Positions 18,401-24,555 of a stretch of 36,148 nt of DNA are shown one piece after another (positions within the stretch are counted from its first letter, which is position 1; every line of letters starts with the position of its first letter). Under the pieces are notes generated by a model. The model saw only the letters and a list, made by a program, of their open reading frames with translations. It did no database searches and was not told where the DNA came from. Source of the DNA: a virus; IMG/VR virus record IMGVR_UViG_3300031566_000183, positions 1-36,148 of that record; one strand, given 5' to 3'. The position numbers and the translations under genes were made by a program.

Positions 18401-18934
18401 GGGGGTACTGATTTTCACCTGACTTCACTTTCAACTTTAGCTATTGCTGAAGGGATAAATGTTGGATTAACTTATGATTATGATGGCGAGTTATGGAACA
18501 CTATACCGAGTATTGGTGCTTATGAATATGGAGTTGCACCTCCCGTTGTGCCAACTGTTACCACGACAGCGATTACTAACATCACGACTATTACCGCCAC
18601 TTCAGGAGGCAACGTCACTGATGACGGAGGGGAGAGTGTTACGGCTCGTGGTGTGTGCTGGTCAACAGGACAAAATCCTACCACGGCAGGTAGCAAGACA
18701 ACGAACGGCACAGGCACAGGGGTATTTGTAAGTAACATAATCAACCTGACACCTGGACTAACTTACTACGTGCGGGCGTATGCAACGAACTCGATGGGTA
18801 CGGCTTATGGCAACCAGAGGAGTTTTGTTGCAAGTGATACGCCTCCGCCAACGGGAAATGTTCTTATAAAAATTCAAAGTGGAACACAATTTATTAAAAC
18901 TCAAAGTGGGTTACAACTTATAAAAATTGAATAA
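15422..18934 (+). CDS. Duplicated right-handed beta-helix protein with C-terminal Fn3-like domain
   Basis: The 1170-residue product starts with a signal-peptide-like segment (MKKILIILFLFLSILVSG). Two homologous halves follow. Residues about 20-531 and 538-1038 each begin (T/N)TYYID..., then PWKTL.YACT and IHVN.G.Y.ET..NLAVGVSI.G.GD, and end LAI.EGI.VGL..DYDGE.W...PSIGAYEY. Both are rich in N-containing short strands, as in pectate-lyase-like beta-helices that bind or cleave polysaccharide. Residues about 1043-1140 are the Bacteroidota-type Fn3-like repeat (SGGNVTDDGGESVTARGVCW, then YYVRAYATNSMGTAYGN). The C-terminus repeats IK.QSG. Polysaccharide depolymerase or adhesin is the likely role; no catalytic residues can be assigned. 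Confidence 0.72.
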   Translation: MKKILIILFLFLSILVSGTTYYIDSDDGHDDTGDGSSGNPWKTLAYACTIVSSPDIIHVNAGIYNETARANLAVGVSIIGEGDGSYLRYVYAPSSSNDAAILLNSSAPTPTNGNQSISYIKIDGNAYTATRAICVNYRNNVLIHHVTFTGFNYSGITFDSSNDSYPNPPTSTYATGNKVYNCTFTDCTNRANESGQIRIEGQDNLLVYSNTLTAIGRTLGLNGNNITSNWNTRLKFYSNNFYRNPDEGSNWNFFFEYWHAEGEDEIYNNTFNGGGVIDIVNVEKGAYSWGIKIHDNDFLINSQIPKGYRTIQAIDFEERGKYESIYVYNNYIKNYPNGIFLLATMNEEDVYIDDIYIYCNIMENVGYSNYTYCYGIFVNGEQTTYDGYVDNINIWNNTILSGSGKSNVGIRWQVYGAVTNVSIRNNIIRGFNNYPIQFTYQLAGGTVDILSVENNLYYLNGTDAGYYVGATITNKTEQNNNVGNPYFLSSTNFHLTASSTLAIGEGIDVGLDTDYDGEAWEATPSIGAYEYFAEGGSNTYYIDPAGTDGPSHTGLVGDPWKTLGYACTRVTVAGDFIHVNLGTYIETGISNLAVGVSIEGIGDQSLIKSHLAAAGSFEGLIRLVSGSVTDGNQSISKIKLDGDNYAGYKAISVYRRNHVIIHDVTVVNFRIEGIRFGGSGQTHGNEVYNCTITNSGWYYSGDQRPNLAAENTDGMLIHHNTITVTDREDGRSGTGFESFAGLNGCKFYNCTATNVPQVGDEWAFTFETFFTTGMEMYNNIFSGRVDFGHDCLKGVYDYGVDFHHNTVGRSSLGSSYEEYGLTLEYTSENVIVRNNIFKNLRYPICFTQYNSATEYIENVWIYNNLIYNVGILGAHSGAGINFTTGPVLPDYLDNINIWNNVIIAASGSNSALAGIFLPTGDAVTNISIRNNIIQGFYTAPIYANQSSYGTINIMSVENNLFYLNGNSNIPLYVHPVPTNLTYQNNNIGNPYFVGGTDFHLTSLSTLAIAEGINVGLTYDYDGELWNTIPSIGAYEYGVAPPVVPTVTTTAITNITTITATSGGNVTDDGGESVTARGVCWSTGQNPTTAGSKTTNGTGTGVFVSNIINLTPGLTYYVRAYATNSMGTAYGNQRSFVASDTPPPTGNVLIKIQSGTQFIKTQSGLQLIKIE

Positions 18935-18935
18935 C

Positions 18936-20273
18936 ATGAAAAAGATAGTTTTGTTTATTGTTTTATGCCTGATGTCCTTTGTTCTATGGGGGCAGAGTCA
19001 GAATGTCAGACACATTATAACTCCTGATGGCGAAGTAATACACATGAGAGGACAACAGCAACTCTTTGTCAGGGGTTATGCAGGTGAACCTATCTATGTG
19101 GCAGATCACTATGTTGCAGCCAACGGTAGTGATGATAATGCCGGAACTTTTACTGAGCCGTGGGCTACATGGCAGAAAGCCTTCGATAATACAGCCGCAG
19201 GAGAATTGACTTACATAAGAGGTGGAACATATCAAGTATCTGCCATTGATGCTCCAGGTGCTTATGCCACATTAAAAAACGGCACGAGTGAAAATCCAAT
19301 ATGTATTTATAATTATCCCGGTGAAATACCAATTTTAGATATGAGTAATTGCACAGGGACGGATCAAAATTTCGGTGTGTACTTATATGATTGTGATTAC
19401 TGGCATCTTAAAGGATTACGTGTTACAAAAACGCCACATGGCACAATTGACCAGCCGTGGTCAATTGCCGCCCATGCTTCCAATTATATTACTTTTGAAA
19501 ATCTTGTAGCATATAATAATCATGGTTGTGGTATTATTTTTGGAGGGACGGATCATGGTTTGATGTTGAATTGTGACTCTTATGCTAATTATGATTATGT
19601 AAATAATACTAATGGCAATGGATTTGCAATTTTAGGAACCATAAATACATCAACTAACACAGTCAGAGGATGCAGATCATGGGATAATGAATGGGGCGAA
19701 GGTTTTGGTACATGGGACGTTGAAGGCGTTGCAATATATGATTCATGTTGGGCATGGAATAATCATGGAACTGATGGTGATGGATATGGGTTTGAACTTG
19801 GGAAAACAGTAGAGGATCAGAGTACCTTACTAAGGAGAATATTAACTAATTGTATTTCAGCATATAATGACAGTGGTTACAATCAGGCTGAGGCTAATGT
19901 TATAATACACCTGTTTAATAATGTTTCTTATTCCAATGTCGAAGCAGGGTATTTATTTGCAAGTACCAATCCGGACAATGCACATATTGTTAGAAACAAC
20001 CTATCTTATTTAGATCCCATTATTGGCGATTTTCATAGTAATGCCATAAGGGATCATAACAGTTGGCAGGATGGTCTTGTTGTCAATAATGCAGATTTTG
20101 TGAGTTTGGCAACAAGTCAATTATTATCTGCAAGAAAAGCGAATGGCAGTCTGCCGGATATTACCTGTTTTCACTTAGTCACGGGATCGGATTTAAAGAA
20201 TGCTGGGGTTGATGTCGGAATACCATATTTAGGTGCCGCACCGGATATTGGTTGTTTTGAATTTATAGAATAA
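18936..20273 (+). CDS. Signal-peptide-bearing right-handed beta-helix protein
   Basis: ATG 18936 is preferred to the overlapping TTG 18927. The 445-residue product has an N-terminal signal-like segment (MKKIVLFIVLCLMSFVLWGQ) and then HYVAANGSDDNAGTFTEPWA, the usual opening of pectate-lyase-like (PL9/DUF1565-type) beta-helix domains. Repeated turns follow (CDYWHLKGLRVTKTP, NYITFENLVAYNNHGCGIIF, RGCRSWDNEWGEGFGTWD, LRRILTNCISAYN). The sequence ends AAPDIGCFEF, resembling the SIGAYEY end of the neighbouring beta-helices. It likely binds or degrades host surface polysaccharide. Catalytic residues are not evident. Confidence 0.72.
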   Translation: MKKIVLFIVLCLMSFVLWGQSQNVRHIITPDGEVIHMRGQQQLFVRGYAGEPIYVADHYVAANGSDDNAGTFTEPWATWQKAFDNTAAGELTYIRGGTYQVSAIDAPGAYATLKNGTSENPICIYNYPGEIPILDMSNCTGTDQNFGVYLYDCDYWHLKGLRVTKTPHGTIDQPWSIAAHASNYITFENLVAYNNHGCGIIFGGTDHGLMLNCDSYANYDYVNNTNGNGFAILGTINTSTNTVRGCRSWDNEWGEGFGTWDVEGVAIYDSCWAWNNHGTDGDGYGFELGKTVEDQSTLLRRILTNCISAYNDSGYNQAEANVIIHLFNNVSYSNVEAGYLFASTNPDNAHIVRNNLSYLDPIIGDFHSNAIRDHNSWQDGLVVNNADFVSLATSQLLSARKANGSLPDITCFHLVTGSDLKNAGVDVGIPYLGAAPDIGCFEFIE

Positions 20274-20279
20274 AATGAT

Positions 20280-20730
20280 ATGAAAACGATGAAACTGATT
20301 TTCGCACTTTTAATAGCAACCTTTGCCGTTGCCTGCGGGCAGAAGGCTGATGATACCTTTCTGAAACCTATGTATTTCAATTTCGGGCTGTCAACAATGA
20401 AGATAACGTTTCCCGATGGTACGTCAATGAATACTGTGCTGACAGGAGGCGCAACCTATTGGAATGATGTTCTTAGCAAGCCGTTGACCTTCCCGCCTAT
20501 TGCACACACGCACGACTACGCAATTGACTTAACGAATAAGCCGGGTACGATTGAATTAGCGGAGGCCATTGAACAGTTGGGATATTTTACCTATCCCGGG
20601 CAAAACAACGGCAGAGATCAACGCTATTGTGGTTCCTGCGGGCAAAAGTGGGATAGTGAAAGACGCAACACTTGATTGTTATAAAATTTGGTCAAATGGT
20701 GTATGGAAAGTTTTAATAACTAATAATTAA
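20280..20730 (+). pseudogene. Lipoprotein-like tail fibre tip protein, one-base frameshift
   Basis: The frame from ATG 20280 stops at 20675 (131 aa). It begins with a lipoprotein signal (ALLIATFAVACG lipobox), and WNDVLSKPLTFPPIAHTHDY is a well-known phage fibre motif. At 20602-20605 the run CAAAAC shifts the frame. Dropping one A gives PGQTTAEINAIVVPAGKSG, then VKDATLDCYKIWSNGVWKVL, ending at TAA 20728-20730, a common phage fibre C-terminus. The corrected product is about 149 residues. The indel in a short homopolymer may be a sequencing or assembly error, or a recent mutation. Confidence 0.75.
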
Positions 20731-20748
20731 GGTATAAAACTGCATAGG

Positions 20749-21063
20749 TCATATATATTTCCAAATCCATCCTTGTTTAGTAGGTTTATCCCTACGCATT
20801 GAATAGTTAATACCTTGTGCTGTAAATCCTGTTTTCCTTGCAGCTTCCTTTTGACTTCGGAAGATACTCATTAGTTTACCTTCTCTATTGTATTGCCCTA
20901 TCTTTTTATTACTGTGGTAATCTGCTCCTTGTCTGCCTAATTCCCATCCTGCAACAAATACAGCGTCAAGATATGTTCGTGCCTCACCTGTAAAATCAGG
21001 ATCAAGTAATCCTTGCATCTTCATATCACGCAGGACATGACTGATAATCTCGTGTTGGTTCAT
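20749..21063 (-). CDS. NUMOD1-domain DNA-binding protein without nuclease domain
   Basis: The 104-residue product carries a NUMOD1-type DNA-binding module in its second half: YNREGKLMSIFRSQKEAARK, then TGFTAQGINYSMRRDKPTKQ and GWIWKY. NUMOD1 is normally a specificity domain in homing endonucleases; here no HNH or GIY-YIG catalytic part is present, only a short N-terminal helix (LLDPDFTGEARTYLDAVFVA). It might be a remnant or a repurposed DNA-binding regulator. The start overlaps the stop of a 43-aa membrane-peptide gene (ATGA at 21060-21063), so it is translated as part of that operon. Confidence 0.68.
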   Translation of the reverse strand: MNQHEIISHVLRDMKMQGLLDPDFTGEARTYLDAVFVAGWELGRQGADYHSNKKIGQYNREGKLMSIFRSQKEAARKTGFTAQGINYSMRRDKPTKQGWIWKYI

Positions 21064-21191
21064 TGCTTGTCAAGATATTTTTCTAAAATATCTGCAAGTC
21101 TGTCAATTGATTTTGAATGATTCCATAATCCTACATATAATAGGATGCCTACTCCTAAGATCAATATTCCTAACATTACTATTTCTGTCAT
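21060..21191 (-). CDS. Small single-pass membrane peptide (43 aa)
   Basis: This short gene starts at ATG 21191, which overlaps the stop of the upstream lipoprotein gene, and it ends in TGA that overlaps the next ATG; ATGA at both junctions argues that it is real. The product reads MTEIVMLGILILGVGILLYV, then a short Gly/Leu/Trp segment, then a polar helix (SIDRLADILEKYL). It has one transmembrane helix and a charged tail. It resembles many phage membrane peptides (holin-, spanin- or exclusion-type), but no specific family can be claimed. Confidence 0.62.
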   Translation of the reverse strand: MTEIVMLGILILGVGILLYVGLWNHSKSIDRLADILEKYLDKQ

Positions 21192-21370
21192 CGGTTCCGT
21201 TTTTTATAGTGTTCACGCATCGTGTCGGCATTGTCGTAAACATTGCAATCCCTGATTTTGTTATCCTTCCGGTCAGGTTTGAATTGTTGTGAATGGTACT
21301 TTTGATAAGCACAACTGCTCATCAAAATCATAATAATTAAAAGACTTAAAAAGAATAGTAGTTTTTTCAT
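21188..21370 (-). CDS. Small lipoprotein
   Basis: ATG 21370 gives a 60-residue product; a longer version from TTG 21388 seems spurious. It begins MKKLLFFLSLLIIMILMSSC, with a lipobox whose Cys is followed by AYQKYHSQQF and a basic, polar remainder (NKIRDCNVYDNADTMREHYK). The mature protein would be anchored to a membrane. It is coupled to the 43-aa membrane peptide. A spanin-like role is possible only by context. Confidence 0.65.
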   Translation of the reverse strand: MKKLLFFLSLLIIMILMSSCAYQKYHSQQFKPDRKDNKIRDCNVYDNADTMREHYKKRNR

Positions 21371-21380
21371 TGGTTTAATT

Positions 21381-21644
21381 TTAATCAATTTTTACACATT
21401 CCTCAAAGAAATGTACCATATTTAATGAATCAAGTTTCCATTGATTTCTTGATACCACATCATCTTTATTTATATACCATGTCAAACCACTCTTTACTCC
21501 ATTCATATAATTCGTTTGCCAAATTACCATAAATTGTTCCTGATTTAAAATAATAGATTTCTCAGGAATAATAGATTCTTTCTGTATTTGTGTTTGACAA
21601 CAAACCAATACAATTAAAACAAGTAAGAATAATAGTTTTTTCAT
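21381..21644 (-). CDS. Small lipoprotein
   Basis: The 87-residue product begins MKKLLFLLVLIVLVCCQTQI with a Cys pair after the hydrophobic core, consistent with a lipoprotein signal. The mature part is small and polar, with a Trp-containing core (FMVIWQTNYMNGVKSGLTWY) and an acidic C-terminus. I know no family. The signal peptide is very similar to its two neighbours, suggesting recent duplication or shared export needs. A junction motif (21645-21662) precedes the start. Confidence 0.62.
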   Translation of the reverse strand: MKKLLFLLVLIVLVCCQTQIQKESIIPEKSIILNQEQFMVIWQTNYMNGVKSGLTWYINKDDVVSRNQWKLDSLNMVHFFEECVKID

Positions 21645-21662
21645 GTTATTTGGTTTTAAATT
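21645..21662 (-). promoter_or_regulatory. Junction motif, copy 1
   Basis: Minus-strand AATTTAAAACCAAATAAC directly before ATG 21644; it includes the FKTK-stop codons of the upstream gene. Confidence 0.5.
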
Positions 21663-21975
21663 TATCTCGCCATGTAATAGGTGAAAGCATCCATTTTAAT
21701 TCTTCCTGATTATAATGTGTTAATATAAATTCTATTGTTTCAGAAGTCATATCTTTAAAAGGATTAAAATATGTTTCTCTTTTGGTTGGCCGTTCCTGAA
21801 AATATTTATCATAATAATATTTGGATATTAATTCTGTATATGCCCACATTGTATCTCCACTATAATTGTTTATGACATAAACAGTATCAAGGACTACAAG
21901 TGTATCCGCTTCCCTTTGCGCCTGACACATTATGCCAGCAAATGCAAATAGTAAAATCAGTAGTAGTTTTTTCAT
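21646..21975 (-). CDS. Exported small protein with signal peptide
   Basis: The 109-residue product has MKKLLLILLFAFAGIMCQAQ, a signal peptide probably cleaved after CQA (SPI) rather than at a lipobox. The mature domain begins READTLVVLDTVYVINNYSG and ends with SPITWRDKFKTK. The final FKTK-stop is part of a repeated gene junction (see findings). No recognised family; function unknown. Confidence 0.62.
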   Translation of the reverse strand: MKKLLLILLFAFAGIMCQAQREADTLVVLDTVYVINNYSGDTMWAYTELISKYYYDKYFQERPTKRETYFNPFKDMTSETIEFILTHYNQEELKWMLSPITWRDKFKTK

Positions 21976-22139
21976 GGTTTTGGTGAATAAAAATGAATTG
22001 ATTTGTTACATTTTAAACACCTTGCCTTATATCCACCTTCAAGGAGGACATATTCAGGAGGGTGCTTACATTCCTGCTCCTCAATCTTCGGAGGAATAAA
22101 TGACTTATCTAATCCAGAATTTTTGTCTTTTGTGTCCAT
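21972..22139 (-). CDS. Hypothetical small Cys-containing protein
   Basis: Starting at ATG 22139 (an earlier ATG at 22157 would add six residues) the product is about 55 residues: MDTKDKNSGLDKSF, then a Cys/His stretch EQECKHPPEY and KARCLKCNKS, which suggests a small zinc-binding knuckle. It overlaps the start of the 21975 gene by a few bases. The first residues recur inside the 22859-23524 protein (IMDTKDKL), hinting at reuse of a common segment. Function unknown. Confidence 0.5.
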   Translation of the reverse strand: MDTKDKNSGLDKSFIPPKIEEQECKHPPEYVLLEGGYKARCLKCNKSIHFYSPKP

Positions 22140-22188
22140 TGTAATTTGGTTTTTCATAATTTTTATCAAAGTTAAGAATTTCCTTTGG

Positions 22189-22398
22189 TTAATAACCTTC
22201 TATAATATCAATAACATCTGCTAATTTAACGTAATAGTCATCAGCAATATATTCGCCATTAATTTTTTCTACTCTTTTACAGAGAATATTTCGCATGCGT
22301 TCTTTAATACTATCGCCCACATTATCAAAGTCCTCTTGCTCTCCTAAAGAGTGAAAACTCCTCATACAAGCTCCCCGTCCACAAATTTCGCAACTCAT
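22189..22398 (-). CDS. Hypothetical protein with Cys-rich N-terminus
   Basis: The 69-residue product begins MSCEICGRGACMRSFHSLGE, with two CxxC-like cysteine pairs that may bind zinc, then an Arg/Lys-rich helix and IDIIEGY at the end. Similar short proteins with MSCEICGRG openings are, to my recollection, common in Bacteroidota and Firmicutes phages, but none has a known function. A 20-nt junction motif (22399-22418) lies directly upstream of the start. Confidence 0.55.
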   Translation of the reverse strand: MSCEICGRGACMRSFHSLGEQEDFDNVGDSIKERMRNILCKRVEKINGEYIADDYYVKLADVIDIIEGY

Positions 22399-22418
22399 TG
22401 GTTATTTGGTTTTAATTT
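22399..22418 (-). promoter_or_regulatory. Junction motif, copy 2
   Basis: Minus-strand AAATTAAAACCAAATAACCA directly before ATG 22398; here it is intergenic. Confidence 0.5.
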
Positions 22419-22420
22419 GT

Positions 22421-22855
22421 TCAGACATTTGATAATTGTAACATTTTCATCTCATTATTTTGAATTTCTTTGTAAAGAGTTACGCCGGTTTTTGTAATTG
22501 CATAAGGTAAAAATACTTCTGCCATATCTGCGAGTTGAGCTTCTACAATTGCCATTTGAGCCTCAACCCAATCTTTGACAATTCGCCATGCCACTTTTTG
22601 AGCTTGATCGATATTGCATTTTGAACGAGGAATTTTTCTATCTGCCTTCATCGCTTTTAATACTCCTTCATAATTTGCTGGCAAAGAAAATCCTATAATA
22701 TTTCCGTTTAATGTAATACAAAAAGTAACAGCAGAAGGAGTCCCATTCTGATAATCTGTAACTATTTTATGGGCACCATGCTTGACTAAACATTTTTGAA
22801 TTTCACCAATTGACTTTTCACAGTTAATGGATGTTGTATAATTAAGTATTGCCAT
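22421..22855 (-). CDS. Conserved phage protein of unknown function
   Basis: The 144-residue product has the layout MAILNYTTSINCEKSIGEIQ, then CLVKHGAHKIVTDYQNGTPS, GFSLPANYEGVL and AQKVAWRIVKDWVEAQMAIV. I recognise this as a widespread conserved phage/prophage protein with the same internal spacing, but its function is not established to my knowledge. The central helix with RIVKDWVEAQM is the most conserved part. It lies in the accessory stretch between the split ATPase and the lipoprotein genes. Confidence 0.6.
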   Translation of the reverse strand: MAILNYTTSINCEKSIGEIQKCLVKHGAHKIVTDYQNGTPSAVTFCITLNGNIIGFSLPANYEGVLKAMKADRKIPRSKCNIDQAQKVAWRIVKDWVEAQMAIVEAQLADMAEVFLPYAITKTGVTLYKEIQNNEMKMLQLSNV

Positions 22856-22875
22856 CAGTTATTTGTTTTTAAATT
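22856..22875 (-). promoter_or_regulatory. Junction motif, copy 3 (variant)
   Basis: Minus-strand AATTTAAAAACAAATAACTG directly before ATG 22855; it overlaps the end of the upstream gene (FKNK-stop). Confidence 0.45.
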
Positions 22876-23524
22876 GCTCCTCCCCCAAGTCCTGAATTAC
22901 ACCTGTATAAAATTCCCTCGCCATAACAGCACCGGCACAATAATCATGCTCAATCCACATCGGACAATCTTTATCAGGTGCCTCACTGTGATCTCTTGCA
23001 TAAATCTTCGCTTTTGCTGTAATTTCAGCATCAGTTAATCTCTTTGATTCCTGCTCCTTAATCTGCTTTTCAAGAGTGGCAATTTCTGATAATAAATTAT
23101 CTTTATGATAACACCAAAAACATTGAGATTGATTGTGATTTATTATTGGATAAGGTTCGGGTAATGGGTTTCCATGTCCATCATCAACCCATTTTGTTCC
23201 TGTTTTTACAGTCTGACTTAAAATGATTCCATTCCCATCACAATCGGGACATTTAGCAGAACTTAAAAGATTATCTGCCTCTTTTAGTACACCAATCAAT
23301 TTATCTTTTGTGTCCATGATACTAATTATTTCATCAATAGGTTGAAGATACCAGTCAATTTTATTAATCCACCAAATATTACCTGACCCTGCAAAATCAT
23401 TATCATATCTTACTTTTCCAAATGTTTTGTGATCATTAAATAAACATTCATAATCACCTCTTTCTTTCGGCAGATCAGCTTCGGTCTTAATAACTTTAAC
23501 TCTTAATAATTGTCCTTCTTTCAT
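22859..23524 (-). CDS. Hypothetical protein, paralog of the following gene, with zinc-knuckle pairs
   Basis: The 221-residue product has an N-terminal domain (1 to about 62) shared with the 23528-23947 gene: MKEGQLLRVKVIKTEADLPK ... IDWYLQP. Residues about 90-135 hold two CxxC pairs (CPDCDGNG and CFWCY), which suggests a metal-binding insertion. The C-terminus includes EQESKRLTDAEITAKAK, again shared in part with the paralog, and ends QFKNK. Function unknown; the presence of two paralogs points to a duplicated small module. Confidence 0.55.
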   Translation of the reverse strand: MKEGQLLRVKVIKTEADLPKERGDYECLFNDHKTFGKVRYDNDFAGSGNIWWINKIDWYLQPIDEIISIMDTKDKLIGVLKEADNLLSSAKCPDCDGNGIILSQTVKTGTKWVDDGHGNPLPEPYPIINHNQSQCFWCYHKDNLLSEIATLEKQIKEQESKRLTDAEITAKAKIYARDHSEAPDKDCPMWIEHDYCAGAVMAREFYTGVIQDLGEEQFKNK

Positions 23525-23544
23525 TGGTTATTTGGTTTTAAATT
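23525..23544 (-). promoter_or_regulatory. Junction motif, copy 4
   Basis: Minus-strand AATTTAAAACCAAATAACCA directly before ATG 23524; it overlaps the FKTK-stop of the upstream gene. Weaker relatives precede 21370, 21975, 22139 and 23947. Confidence 0.5.
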
Positions 23545-23947
23545 GATTAGCATATTCTTCTAAACAAGTTTTTATCAAATCCTTATACCATTGACAAAGA
23601 TCTTCATCATTGATTAAACTATCTAATCCTTTGAAATTTTCATTTACCATTTCTTCTGCTGTCAGCAAGGACTTTGATTCCTGCTCCCCGACTTGTTGCT
23701 TTGGATGTACATCATCCCAGCATTTTACGCAAATAGGATAAATATCTATTTTGTTTTTACCACAAATATTGCAGTTTATCTCAGGTTGGAGATACCAGTC
23801 AATATCATTAAAATATCTTTTCATTGTCCATCCGTGCATCCGATGAAAGTCATTGCCTTTCCAAAAAACATCATATTTCTTATTGTCAATTGGCAGGTCC
23901 TTCTCGGATTTGACATAAATCTTTCTGACTAATTGCCCGTCTTTCAT
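23528..23947 (-). CDS. Hypothetical protein, paralog of the 22859 gene
   Basis: The 139-residue product begins MKDGQLVRKIYVKSEKDLPI and reaches IDWYLQP, matching the first domain of the neighbour. It then has paired cysteines (CNICGKN and CVKCWDDVHP) that may bind zinc, followed by QESKSLLTAEEM. It ends QFKTK; the same terminal codons and stop recur at neighbouring junctions. The ATG at 23947 lies a few bases downstream of the ATPase C-half's stop region. Confidence 0.55.
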   Translation of the reverse strand: MKDGQLVRKIYVKSEKDLPIDNKKYDVFWKGNDFHRMHGWTMKRYFNDIDWYLQPEINCNICGKNKIDIYPICVKCWDDVHPKQQVGEQESKSLLTAEEMVNENFKGLDSLINDEDLCQWYKDLIKTCLEEYANQFKTK

Positions 23948-24555
23948 GTCATTTGTATTTTGGTTTTACCTTTTTTAATACTTGTTTCAAAAATTCTATC
24001 GGCATAAGATGCCAATATTGATTCGTGGGTAACCAAAATAAACTGGATACCTAATTTCTTTGATACTTCTTTTATCATTGCAGAGGCTCTTTCTTGCAAG
24101 TCAGCACTGAGAAATCGCAGAGGTTCATCCAGTATTATTACATTACGGGTACGTGGTCGAGCCATGCTCCATGAGGCAATCCTCAAAGCAAAAGCAGCGA
24201 CGTCAACGGCTCCTCCTCCGCTGGCAGAAAGTGGATCCATTTTTTCGCCATGTCTAACAAAGTATAAATCACATTCTGTTTTGTTGCGTCGCTGCACAAA
24301 TTCTACTTCCAATTTATATGGTTCATGGAATACTGCTTCAAGGGCAAGGGAGGTAATGTCAGAGATGTGGAATTGGAGTTTCTCCTGCGTCTTTAAAGCA
24401 ACTTCACGAATAACCTCACGAGCTTGTTCATGACGGGTTAAGGAACGTTTCTTTTCTCTTAATTCATCCTGTAGAGTGGATAAGGACTTTTCAATTTGAA
24501 AAGCCTGTCCTTTCTGCTGTTCAAGTAGGTTTCTATATGGTTGAATTCCGTTCAT
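23944..24555 (-). CDS. C-terminal half of a split Rad50/SbcC (gp46)-like ATPase
   Basis: The 203-residue product has a coiled-coil N-terminus (residues 1-60) and then the C-terminal half of an SMC/Rad50-type ATPase: an ABC signature LSASGGGAVDVAAF at 109-122, Walker B NVIILDEP at 138-145 with Asp143-Glu144, and an H-loop THES with His177. No Walker A is present, so it cannot bind ATP alone. The N-half is encoded 2.7 kb upstream at 27224-28330. The start overlaps the previous stop (ATGA). Probably acts with the SbcD-like nuclease in DNA end processing. Confidence 0.8.
   Translation of the reverse strand: MNGIQPYRNLLEQQKGQAFQIEKSLSTLQDELREKKRSLTRHEQAREVIREVALKTQEKLQFHISDITSLALEAVFHEPYKLEVEFVQRRNKTECDLYFVRHGEKMDPLSASGGGAVDVAAFALRIASWSMARPRTRNVIILDEPLRFLSADLQERASAMIKEVSKKLGIQFILVTHESILASYADRIFETSIKKGKTKIQMT

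Noticed and set aside
20731-20748. Bidirectional terminator between converging operons
   Set aside because: The gap is 18 bases and no stem with a T-run is visible.
21103-21312. 69-codon minus-strand frame
   Set aside because: It overlaps two better-supported genes (21060-21191 and 21188-21370) coupled by ATGA.
21060-21370. Spanin pair
   Set aside because: The membrane peptide is only 43 residues and lies downstream of the lipoprotein; no endolysin is nearby, so only a general membrane role is stated.
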